Below are positions 1-5,540 of a stretch of 7,135 nt of DNA, piece after piece; the first letter of the stretch is position 1; the number at the start of each line of letters is the position of its first letter. The stretch is from Erysipelotrichaceae bacterium (lineage in GTDB: Bacteria; Bacillota_I; Bacilli_A; Erysipelotrichales; Erysipelotrichaceae). A program made the position numbers and the translations under genes. The DNA is taken from the NCBI GenBank assembly GCA_017620435.1, contig JAFZQL010000108.1, positions 1 to 7,135 of the forward strand, given 5' to 3'. A model generated the notes under the pieces. That model ran no database searches, was not told the DNA's origin, and saw only the letters and a program-made list of their open reading frames with translations.

Positions 1-151
1 CTGTATCGTTAAGACCCATCGTACCCAGGATCAGTTCATCCGGGACATCAAAGCCGTACTTCCCGCTGCAGGCTGAAGCGCTCTTGTACCACACGCTTTC
101 ACTGTCGATCAGAAGACCGTCCATGTCGAAGATACACAGCTGTATTCTCAT
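1..151 (-). CDS. HAD-superfamily hydrolase, beta-phosphoglucomutase-like (N-terminal 50 codons only)
   Basis: Read on the minus strand from the ATG at 151-149, the frame stays open to the window edge, so the gene is cut off here. The start MRIQLCIFDMDGLLIDSE carries HAD motif I: D9 would be the phosphorylated nucleophile and D11 the general acid. D16-S17-E18 is the usual entry to a small helical (C1) cap, as in beta-phosphoglucomutase and related sugar-phosphate phosphatases. The substrate cannot be told from this fragment. The start is firm: an in-frame TAG (160-158) lies just upstream and the motif begins at residue 8. No Shine-Dalgarno sequence precedes it, and a perfect TATAAT ends 8 bases before the ATG, so the mRNA may be leaderless. 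The gene is divergent from the transporter cluster, and nothing else links the two. Confidence 0.85.
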   Translation of the reverse strand, partial: MRIQLCIFDMDGLLIDSESVWYKSASACSGKYGFDVPDELILGTMGLNDT

Positions 152-159
152 ATGAATCT

Positions 160-165
160 ATTATA
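160..165 (-). promoter_or_regulatory. -10 box TATAAT for the HAD hydrolase gene
   Basis: The minus strand reads TATAAT from 165 to 160, a perfect -10 box, followed by AGATTCAT and then the ATG. A possible -35 (ATGACT, 4 of 6 to TTGACA) lies 18 bases upstream. Transcription starting 6 to 8 bases after the box would begin at or within two bases of the start codon. The same bases read on the plus strand as TATTAT (159-164), which could be a weak opposite-facing -10. Confidence 0.55.
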
Positions 166-211
166 CAAAACAGATGGTATTGCAGTCATTTCTCTTTTTT
201 AGGAGATGTGA

Positions 212-271
212 ATGATGTATGATGAAAGAAAGAAATCTCTCTGTTACAGAGAAGAATCCGTTATAGAATAG
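212..271 (+). CDS. possible 19-residue leader peptide ahead of the transporter cluster
   Basis: AGGAG at 201-205 stands 6 bases before ATG at 212, an ideal ribosome-binding spacing. The frame runs 19 codons (MMYDERKKSLCYREESVIE) to TAG at 269-271, which is 48 bases before the lipoprotein ATG. The peptide is charged and hydrophilic and resembles no family I know. It is not a run of one amino acid, so it does not look like a classic attenuation leader, although a regulatory uORF is conceivable. Against it: the probable promoter for the cluster (-10 at 264-269) overlaps its end, so that transcript would not contain it. It would need a promoter upstream of 200, where I see only weak candidates. 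It may be chance. Confidence 0.22.
   Translation: MMYDERKKSLCYREESVIE
238..252 (+). promoter_or_regulatory. perfect 15-base palindrome, candidate operator
   Basis: TCTCTGT-T-ACAGAGA is a perfect inverted repeat with 7-base arms around one central base. It covers the position where the -35 element of the downstream promoter would sit (241-246, CTGTTA, 17 bases before TAGAAT). That placement suits a repressor or activator site for the transporter cluster. It is not followed by a T-run, so it is not a terminator. No regulator gene is visible in the window to match it. Confidence 0.45.
241..269 (+). promoter_or_regulatory. probable promoter of the ABC transporter cluster
   Basis: TAGAAT at 264-269 matches the -10 consensus at 5 of 6 bases. 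CTGTTA at 241-246, 17 bases upstream, is a poor -35 (3 of 6), which would fit dependence on an activator or a regulated promoter. The start would be near 276, giving a leader of about 44 bases before the lipoprotein ATG at 320. The 15-base palindrome at 238-252 covers the -35. Confidence 0.45.
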
Positions 272-273
272 AA
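257..273 (+). repeat. copy 1 of a 17-base promoter-type box shared with 6716-6732
   Basis: The sequence TCCGTTATAGAATAGAA recurs at 6716-6732 with one change (G to A at the fourth base), so 13 bases in a row are identical. Each copy holds the -10-like TAGAAT, and each stands ahead of a plus-strand gene, here the binding-protein lipoprotein. It probably reflects shared promoter core sequence; a common regulator site is possible. Confidence 0.5.
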
Positions 274-319
274 TTAGAAAGAAATGAGAAAATACAACAC
301 AAAGAAAGGAAGGATTGAA

Positions 320-1129
320 ATGAAGAAAAAGATTACGTTTTTATTTGTGCTTGTTTTAGTATTATCGTTATTTGCCGGATGCGCCAAAAAGGAAGAAGAA
401 CCTGTTGATCAACTGGATGCGATCAAGAAAGCTGGTAAACTAGTCGTTGGTATCGAGGGCACATATCCTCCGTTCAACTTCGTTGATGATGACGGAAACT
501 ATGCCGGATATGACGTCGACGTTGCCAAAGCGGTTGCAGAACATTTAGGTGTTGAAATTGAATTCGTTATGGCGGAATGGGATGCCTTGCTGATAGGAAT
601 CAATTCCGGTAGATGGGATACAGTCATCGCCGATGTTACGGCTACTGATGAAAGAAGAGAAACATACGATTTCTCAGATCCTTACTGCTTTACAGCCAGA
701 CAGGTCGTTGTGCCAAAAGGTAATCCGCTTGGATTGAAATCATTAGAAGATTTGAACGGTTTGAAGATTGCGACAAACGCCACCAACAGCTGGGTTCCAC
801 GTCTGGAAGAGCTGGGTGTTACGATCGTACCAATCGATGACCCGACCCAGTGTGCACAGGCCGTCTTGAGTGGTAATGCCGATTTCTGTATGTTCAATGA
901 CGCCGTTCTAGGTGAATACAGAAAGAATCATCCGGAAGATGAACTGGAAGTGGCTTTCAAGATTGAATCCGATGTCAATGAAGTGTCGATTCCTTGCCGC
1001 AAGGGAGAAGAAAGACTGCTGGCAGAATTCAATGCGGCAATTGCCGAATTAAGAGAAAGCGGCAAACTGCTTGAATACTCTGAAAAGTGGTTCCATCAGG
1101 ATTTGACTTTTAATCCTTTTGCAGAATAA
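320..1129 (+). CDS. amino acid ABC transporter solute-binding lipoprotein (SBP family 3)
   Basis: This 269-residue protein is the extracellular receptor of an amino acid importer, tethered to the membrane by lipid. I start at ATG 320, not the in-frame ATG at 284: 320 has AGGAAGGA 5 bases upstream, and its product opens with a lysine-rich signal peptide, a hydrophobic stretch (7-18) and a lipobox ending FAGC (C21 lipidated; F at -3 is slightly unusual). The mature part is a family 3 bilobed fold. It shows GTYPPFNF (47-54), GYDVDVAKAVAEHLG (63-77) and TDERRETYDFSDPY (109-122); R112 fits the conserved arginine that holds the ligand alpha-carboxylate. D194 in FNDAV is a candidate amine-binding acid. 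The usual G-T near 152-157 is replaced by ATNATNSW, so ligand contacts in lobe 2 may differ. A polar amino acid or cystine-like ligand is likely; the exact one cannot be read. A hairpin separates it from its permease gene. Confidence 0.92.
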   Translation: MKKKITFLFVLVLVLSLFAGCAKKEEEPVDQLDAIKKAGKLVVGIEGTYPPFNFVDDDGNYAGYDVDVAKAVAEHLGVEIEFVMAEWDALLIGINSGRWDTVIADVTATDERRETYDFSDPYCFTARQVVVPKGNPLGLKSLEDLNGLKIATNATNSWVPRLEELGVTIVPIDDPTQCAQAVLSGNADFCMFNDAVLGEYRKNHPEDELEVAFKIESDVNEVSIPCRKGEERLLAEFNAAIAELRESGKLLEYSEKWFHQDLTFNPFAE

Positions 1130-1151
1130 AAGAATAATGTGACACTATTAT

Positions 1152-1189
1152 AATCAGCGATAGTTGAACAATTATCGCTGATTTTCTTT
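1152..1189 (+). terminator. hairpin with U-tract between binding protein and permease (partial terminator)
   Basis: AATCAGCGATA (1152-1162) pairs perfectly with TATCGCTGATT (1173-1183), an 11-base-pair stem around a 10-base loop, followed by TTTTCTTT (1182-1189). It looks like an intrinsic terminator 22 bases after the lipoprotein stop codon. Because the permease follows with no convincing promoter of its own, I infer partial read-through. That would give more binding protein than membrane components, as is common in such operons. The hairpin may also protect the upstream mRNA 3' end. The permease Shine-Dalgarno (AAGGAG, 1190-1195) begins right after the T-run. Confidence 0.75.
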
Positions 1190-1201
1190 AAGGAGCTTAT
1201 C

Positions 1202-1930
1202 ATGAACGATATTGGTATTTGGATCACAGAAACGCTGGGAACCAGGGTCTGGAGGATCATCCGGATCATGGTTGAGTCTTTTCCGAAACTCTTGAAACCC
1301 TGCCTACAGATCACGATCACTCTGACGCTGCTGTCGTTTTTCTTTGGTCTGATCCTGGCGCTGATCCTGGCTCTGGTCCAGGTCGCCAACATCAAAGGAC
1401 TGAAGCAGTTCGCTAGATTCTATGTCTGGATCTTTAGAGGAACACCGCTGATGCTGCAGCTGTTTATCATCTTCTTCGGTCTTCCTTCTTTCGGCATCAA
1501 TTTCAATGGATATGTTGCTGCGGTCATCGCATTTTCGTTGAATCTTGCCGCTTACAACTCGGAGATCATCCGTTCCGCGATTCAGTCGGTTCCGATCGGT
1601 CAGAGCGAAGCAGGCTACATGATCGGTCTGAACTATTTCCAGGTCATGACCCACATTGTGCTTCCTCAGGCAGCAAGAGTTGCGTTCCCGCCACTGTTCA
1701 GTTCTTTGATCGGCCTGACCAAGGATACTTCACTGGCATCCTCCATTACGGTCATTGAAATGATGTCGGTCGCCAAGAGAGTCGCTGCTGTCTACTACGA
1801 GCCGTTCTGGATGTACATGGAGGCTGGTTTTATTTATCTGATGATCTGTACGATCCTGACAAAACTGCAGTCTTACATGGAAAGACGGCTGGAATGGAAA
1901 CAGCCTGCCGAAGAGGAGACGAAGAAGTAG
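1202..1930 (+). CDS. amino acid ABC transporter permease (HisM/GlnP type)
   Basis: This 242-residue inner membrane protein forms the channel of the importer. Hydrophobic segments are visible near 36-62, 82-98, 103-117, 160-172 and 203-222, fitting the roughly five-helix permease fold of this family. FRGTPLMLQLF (78-88) is the typical HAAT-family signature. The EAA loop that docks on the ATPase is EIIRSAIQSVPIGQSEAG (121-138) followed by IGL. LTKDTSLAS (172-180) is also typical. Only one permease gene is present, so a homodimer is expected. The start has AAGGAG 6 bases upstream. Its stop codon TAG (1928-1930) is part of the ATPase ribosome-binding site and the gap is 12 bases, so the two are co-translated from one mRNA. 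The N-terminal 30 residues precede the first clear membrane segment. Confidence 0.93.
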   Translation: MNDIGIWITETLGTRVWRIIRIMVESFPKLLKPCLQITITLTLLSFFFGLILALILALVQVANIKGLKQFARFYVWIFRGTPLMLQLFIIFFGLPSFGINFNGYVAAVIAFSLNLAAYNSEIIRSAIQSVPIGQSEAGYMIGLNYFQVMTHIVLPQAARVAFPPLFSSLIGLTKDTSLASSITVIEMMSVAKRVAAVYYEPFWMYMEAGFIYLMICTILTKLQSYMERRLEWKQPAEEETKK

Positions 1931-1942
1931 GGGGATGAGATC

Positions 1943-2692
1943 ATGCTAGGAGTAAAAAACATACATAAATCCTTCGGTTCCAATCAGGTACTGAAAGGAA
2001 TCGACTTTGAAGTCAATGAAGGCGAGGTAATTGCCGTGATCGGTTCTTCCGGATCCGGCAAGACCACTCTGCTGAGATGCATGGCTTTCCTGGAACAGGC
2101 GGATGACGGCATCTTTACCTTTGACGATCTGTCCAAGGATATCCGCAAGACCACCAAGAAAGAGATCAAGGAACTGCGGATGAAGATGGGTTTCGTCTTC
2201 CAGAGTTTTAATCTGTTTCGGAACATGACAGCTTTGCAGAATGTCATGGAAGGCCTCACAACTGCCCGGAAGATTCCGAAAGAAGAAGCCAGAGAAACGG
2301 CTATGGAAATGCTGCAGAAGGTCGGGATGGTCGACAGGGCCGACTATTATCCGGACCAGCTTTCCGGCGGACAGCAGCAGCGTGTCGCCATTGCCAGAGC
2401 CCTGGCTACAAAGCCGGAAGTCATCCTCTTCGATGAACCGACATCGGCTCTTGACCCGGAACTGACGGGAGAAGTCCTGGAAGTCATGGTCAAGCTGGCA
2501 AGGGAAGGCACGACCATGGTTGTCGTTACCCATGAAATGGAATTTGCCAGAAATGTCGCCGACAGGGTCATCTTCATGGAAGACGGCGTTGTTGTAGAAG
2601 AGGGAAATGCTGAAGAAGTCCTTTCCAATCCAAAACAGGATGCGACAAAGCGTTTCCTGAGAAGGATCTTAAGGAAAGAGGAAGAGGAATAA
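1943..2692 (+). CDS. amino acid ABC transporter ATP-binding protein (GlnQ/HisP type)
   Basis: This 249-residue cytoplasmic ATPase powers the importer. All motifs are intact and in order: Walker A GSSGSGKT (34-41), Q-loop glutamine Q87 in FQSFNLF, signature LSGGQQQRVAIARA (140-153), Walker B ILFDEPTSALDPE with D164 and catalytic E165, and switch histidine H197 in VVTHEM. The length is normal for the family. The start is ATG 1943 with AGGGGG at 1929-1934, 8 bases upstream, overlapping the permease stop. The last residues are very acidic and basic (RRILRKEEEE). The neighbouring permease and lipoprotein make this a complete three-part polar amino acid importer. The ATPase does not reveal the substrate. 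Confidence 0.95.
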   Translation: MLGVKNIHKSFGSNQVLKGIDFEVNEGEVIAVIGSSGSGKTTLLRCMAFLEQADDGIFTFDDLSKDIRKTTKKEIKELRMKMGFVFQSFNLFRNMTALQNVMEGLTTARKIPKEEARETAMEMLQKVGMVDRADYYPDQLSGGQQQRVAIARALATKPEVILFDEPTSALDPELTGEVLEVMVKLAREGTTMVVVTHEMEFARNVADRVIFMEDGVVVEEGNAEEVLSNPKQDATKRFLRRILRKEEEE

Positions 2693-2707
2693 CTGAAAGG
2701 AGCATAT

Positions 2708-3082
2708 ATGAGAATCAGTAATGTAGGTCTGATGGTAAAGGACCTGGAAGGCGCAAGAAGGTTTTTTGAGGAATACTTCGGTGCAACGCTGCATGCGGAG
2801 TATTCGGAAGACAACGGATATAAATCCTACATCATGAAGTTCGACGAGAATCCGAAGATCGAGCTGATGACTAAACCGGAAGTGATCGATGCGCTTAAGG
2901 ACAGAAACAATGCCGGTTACATCCATATCTGTATCAAGGTCGGCAGCAGGGAAAGGTTCGAAGAGATCCTTTCCAAAACCAAAGCTGATGGATACGAGAT
3001 CCTGTATGAACCTGCTACCGTAGGCGGACAGGAATTCAGGGCGATCATGTTTGAAGACAATATCATTGAGGTCTGCTACTAG
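2708..3082 (+). CDS. VOC-fold (glyoxalase/bleomycin resistance-like) protein
   Basis: This 124-residue protein has the paired beta-alpha-beta-beta-beta modules of the vicinal oxygen chelate superfamily: VGLMVKDLEGARRFFEEYFG (6-25) opens the first, and GYIHICIKVGSRERFEEIL (70-88) the second. VOC enzymes bind a divalent metal and act as isomerases, epimerases, lyases or dioxygenases. Three of the four usual metal positions are filled, by E52, H73 and E121. The first, normally histidine in the opening strand, is N5, so metal binding may be weakened or different. The start has AAAGGAG 5 bases upstream. It lies 15 bases after the ATPase and 14 before the dehydrogenase, so it is surely part of the same operon and probably acts on the imported compound or a derivative. 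It could alternatively be a binding protein without catalysis. Confidence 0.85.
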   Translation: MRISNVGLMVKDLEGARRFFEEYFGATLHAEYSEDNGYKSYIMKFDENPKIELMTKPEVIDALKDRNNAGYIHICIKVGSRERFEEILSKTKADGYEILYEPATVGGQEFRAIMFEDNIIEVCY

Positions 3083-3096
3083 GACGGAAATCCGGT

Positions 3097-3867
3097 TTGA
3101 ATATGGTAGATCATAAAGTATGTATCGTTACAGGAGCTTCCGGAGGGATCGGTTCCAGGATCGTCGAGAAGTTCCTGACAGAAAACTATGATGTCGTAAT
3201 GGCGGACCTGAAACTTGAACAGATCGAAGAGGCAATAGAGAAGAATCAATTCGAACGAGAAAGGATCATGGTCTGTCCTTTGGATATTACGGATGAAAAT
3301 GCCGTAGCGCTGGGAATCAAAGAGATCATTACCCGTTATGGGAGGATCGATGTACTGGTGAACGCCGCAGGGATTTGTGGAAGCTACGACAGGATCGTGG
3401 ACTATTCTTTCGAAAACTTCCGGAAAGTCTATGAGGTCAACGTTTTCGGCACATTCCTGATGATTCAGAATGTGATTCCGGAGATGCTCAAAAGAGAACA
3501 AGGATCCATCGTCAACTTCGGTTCTGTTTCCGGAATGCGCGGCTATTCTTTTGAAGTAGGCTACGGTTCCAGCAAGTGGGCCGTGATCGGCATGAGCGAG
3601 ACGGTAGCGAATGAATACGGCTCCCAGGGGATACGCTGTAACTGCGTTTCTCCGGGCTGGGTCAACACCTGCATGATGGAGAAGACGATCGAGAACTACC
3701 GGAAACTCGGGATCGAAGATCCGGAGAACTGGATCAGCTACGGTTCGATCAGGCGTCCCGGAGAACCGGAAGAGATCGCCAATGCCGTTTATTTCCTGTG
3801 CTGCGATCAGTCGTCGTATATCAATGGCGCAAATATCGTGGTAGACGGCGGCATGACGATCAAATAG
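3097..3867 (+). CDS. short-chain dehydrogenase/reductase, NAD-type
   Basis: This is a classical SDR of 256 residues. The nucleotide-binding motif is TGASGGIG (12-19). D37 at the end of strand 2 favours NAD over NADP; D63 (LDITD) and NAAG (89-92) follow. The catalytic set is complete: N115, S143 in NFGSVSG, Y156 and K160 (YGSSK). PGWVN (186-190) and the C-terminal DGGMTIK are typical. It would oxidise a hydroxyl or reduce a carbonyl on a small polyol, hydroxy acid or similar compound; the substrate is not identifiable. The start is uncertain: TTG at 3097 sits 9 bases after an imperfect AGGACGG, while ATG at 3103 (two codons later) has no well-spaced site. I prefer TTG, without certainty. The weak start suggests translation partly coupled to the VOC gene, 14 bases upstream. 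Its TAG stop is inside the next ribosome-binding site. Confidence 0.92.
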   Translation: MNMVDHKVCIVTGASGGIGSRIVEKFLTENYDVVMADLKLEQIEEAIEKNQFERERIMVCPLDITDENAVALGIKEIITRYGRIDVLVNAAGICGSYDRIVDYSFENFRKVYEVNVFGTFLMIQNVIPEMLKREQGSIVNFGSVSGMRGYSFEVGYGSSKWAVIGMSETVANEYGSQGIRCNCVSPGWVNTCMMEKTIENYRKLGIEDPENWISYGSIRRPGEPEEIANAVYFLCCDQSSYINGANIVVDGGMTIK

Positions 3868-3879
3868 GAGGAACATATA

Positions 3880-4659
3880 ATGAAAGAGTTTTTTGACGGA
3901 AAGAAGAAAGTAATCGGTATGGTGCATCTGCTTCCTTTGCCGGCCAATGCCGCATACAAAGGAAACAAGGAAGAGATTATCCGGTTTGCTTTAGAAGACG
4001 CAAAAACATTGATCGACTGCGGTGTCGATGCGATTATGCTGGAAAACTTCAACGACTGGCCACAGTATGCCGATGAGATTCCCTGGGAATCCTATACGTT
4101 GATGACGGCGATCGCTTCCAAGATCAGAGACATTTGTCCAATTCCGTTCGGTGTCAATGTCGAAATGAACGCCTGGTATCAGGAATGGATCATGGCCTGG
4201 GCCGTGAACGCCGACTTTATCAGGCTGGAAGCTTTTGTTGATAACCGCGCAGGTTCCTTCGGCTATATTCCTGCCTGTTCTACACCTCTGTCGAAAGTCA
4301 TGAAAGACTATCCTGCCGAAGTCATGCTGTTTGCCGATGTACATACGGCAGAAACATACGGCAATCCGGATGTTCCGATCAACGAACTTGCCCATAATGC
4401 GATCGGCCATGATGCCCACGCGATCGTCGTTACTGAAAACGACAGCTGTAAGCGTATTACGGTCGATGATGTCAGGCTGATGCGGGAAGAGATCGGCGAT
4501 TTTCCGATCATTGTCGGATCCGGTGTTAAAACTTCCAATGTTCTTGATTATTTCGAGTATGCGGACGCTGTGATCGTAGGAAGAGGATTTAAAACCGGAG
4601 ACAGAGTCGATGAAAAACTGGTCCGTGAATTCATGGATGTAGTCAGAACGAAGTACTAA
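3880..4659 (+). CDS. BtpA/SgcQ family TIM-barrel protein
   Basis: This 259-residue protein matches the BtpA family. The opening strand and loop VIGMVHLLPLP (11-21) is the family hallmark, followed by ALEDAKTLIDCGVDAIMLENFND (37-59) and GVNVEMNAW (91-99). Near the end, IVGSGVKTSNV (211-221) and VIVGRGFKTGD (231-241) look like the paired glycine loops that hold a phosphate in many TIM barrels, so a phosphorylated substrate is plausible. The family is named after a cyanobacterial protein linked to photosystem I, but most members, such as SgcQ of E. coli, sit in carbohydrate-type catabolic clusters, and I know of no proven reaction. A photosynthetic role is not credible here. The start is ATG 3880 with AGGAGG (3866-3871) 8 bases upstream, overlapping the dehydrogenase stop. 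It is the last gene of the operon and ends before a hairpin. Confidence 0.88.
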   Translation: MKEFFDGKKKVIGMVHLLPLPANAAYKGNKEEIIRFALEDAKTLIDCGVDAIMLENFNDWPQYADEIPWESYTLMTAIASKIRDICPIPFGVNVEMNAWYQEWIMAWAVNADFIRLEAFVDNRAGSFGYIPACSTPLSKVMKDYPAEVMLFADVHTAETYGNPDVPINELAHNAIGHDAHAIVVTENDSCKRITVDDVRLMREEIGDFPIIVGSGVKTSNVLDYFEYADAVIVGRGFKTGDRVDEKLVREFMDVVRTKY

Positions 4660-4663
4660 ACAT

Positions 4664-4686
4664 AAAGCCGCAGTGTGCAGCTTTTT
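4664..4686 (+). terminator. probable intrinsic terminator of the transporter/catabolic operon
   Basis: AAAGC (4664-4668) pairs with GCTTT (4680-4684); after one C/A mismatch, GCA (4670-4672) pairs with TGC (4676-4678) around a three-base loop. A run of five Ts (4682-4686) closes it. The stem is short and interrupted, so it is weaker than the other two terminators here. Its place just after the BtpA-type gene and before a new promoter supports the call. Confidence 0.5.
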
Positions 4687-4700
4687 AATTCATAAACATT

Positions 4701-4731
4701 ATTACAGGTTTTATTCTCATGGAGTTATAAT
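4701..4731 (+). promoter_or_regulatory. promoter of the YwaF-like membrane protein gene
   Basis: TATAAT at 4726-4731 is a perfect -10 box. ATTACA at 4701-4706 (4 of 6 to TTGACA) lies 19 bases upstream, a little far. Transcription would start near 4738, leaving a leader of about 23 bases that includes the ribosome-binding site AGGGG at 4748-4752. It supports independent transcription of the membrane protein gene. Confidence 0.55.
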
Positions 4732-4760
4732 TAAATCAATTAGAAATAGGGGAAATCATT

Positions 4761-5522
4761 ATGTTTACATGGCGTCATTTTGTCTGGCTCGCAATCTGTG
4801 CAGTCGTAGTTGTTCTTCTGGTTCTGGCATATAAAAAGAAAAGACCGTCTCTGCAGCAGGTACTGACATCTGCCTGCGTAGTCTGTGTTTTATCGGAAGT
4901 GACAAAGGTCTTCAGCGTGATTGAACTGGTTCCGTCCGCAGACGGTTCGATCATCTATCCGTATATTCCAACCAACCACCTGCCTCTGCACATGTGTTCT
5001 ATTCAGATCCTGCTGATCTTCTATGTACGCTTTACGGAAAACAAGAAGTTCAGAGAAACAATACTTGCCTTCATGTATCCGACCTGTCTGATCGGTGCGC
5101 TTCTGGCGCTGGCAATGCCATCGATCTTCACCACCAGCATTCCGGTAGAGAAAGCTTTCGTCCATCCGATGGCCTATCAGTTCTTCCTGTATCATTCGAT
5201 GCTGATCGCGCTGGCGTTCTGTATCGTAATGTCAAAAGAAATCAAATGGGAAAAGAAACACTACTATTCTTCCGTGATTACGATCCTGGTACTGGGCTTT
5301 GTTTCCCTCTATGTCAACTCCATGCTGGCTTCACCGACTTATCTGAATGGCGAACTTTTGCACGTCGATTTCTGGCCGAACTTCTTCTTTACCTACCAGA
5401 ATCCGATCGGTCTGCATTTGACTCAGCTGTGGCAATGGCATCTCTACCTGGCAGTAATCATCGTCCTGGCATTCATACTGCTGGGGATCTGCTATCTGCC
5501 TTTATTAAGAAAAAAGAAATAA
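4761..5522 (+). CDS. YwaF-like (TIGR02206-type) integral membrane protein
   Basis: This 253-residue protein is almost entirely hydrophobic, with likely membrane spans near 7-24, 34-54, 79-91, 99-120, 138-157, 170-189 and 226-247. It ends in a basic tail (LLRKKK). The HLPLHMC stretch (73-79) at the start of a span, with histidines later (H135, H145, H219), recalls the YwaF/TIGR02206 family of unknown function; I place it there from memory of that pattern. There is no transporter or enzyme signature to assign a role. ATG 4761 has AGGGG 8 bases upstream and a perfect -10 box ahead, so it is probably a single-gene unit. Its stop codon (5520-5522) lies within the shared terminator palindrome. A role with either neighbour cannot be inferred. 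Confidence 0.8.
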   Translation: MFTWRHFVWLAICAVVVVLLVLAYKKKRPSLQQVLTSACVVCVLSEVTKVFSVIELVPSADGSIIYPYIPTNHLPLHMCSIQILLIFYVRFTENKKFRETILAFMYPTCLIGALLALAMPSIFTTSIPVEKAFVHPMAYQFFLYHSMLIALAFCIVMSKEIKWEKKHYYSSVITILVLGFVSLYVNSMLASPTYLNGELLHVDFWPNFFFTYQNPIGLHLTQLWQWHLYLAVIIVLAFILLGICYLPLLRKKK

Positions 5523-5540
5523 CAGCAATTGCTGTTATTT
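5517..5540. terminator. bidirectional terminator, 24-base perfect palindrome
   Basis: AAATAACAGCAA joined to TTGCTGTTATTT is a perfect palindrome centred between 5528 and 5529; in RNA it would form a hairpin of about 10 base pairs with a small loop. On the plus strand it runs into TTTTTCTTTT, on the minus strand into TTTCTTTTTTCTT, so it can terminate from both sides. The stop codons of both convergent genes (TAA at 5520-5522 plus, TAA at 5537-5535 minus) lie inside the stem. Confidence 0.85.

Noticed and set aside
284..319. Upstream in-frame ATG for the lipoprotein
   Set aside because: It has no Shine-Dalgarno sequence and would place 12 charged residues before a textbook lipoprotein signal peptide. 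ATG 320 has AGGAAGGA at good spacing.
1149..1154. TATAAT ahead of the permease gene as an internal promoter
   Set aside because: There is no -35 at a usable distance (GTGACA is only 4 bases away), and the box overlaps the left arm of the terminator-like hairpin.
3079..3927. Long open frame on the minus strand opposite the dehydrogenase
   Set aside because: It is the antisense shadow of a clear SDR gene, resembles no family and lacks an initiation site.
320..5522. A direct role of the BtpA-like protein in photosystem assembly
   Set aside because: The family name comes from cyanobacteria. This gene context is an uptake and catabolism operon with no photosynthesis gene.
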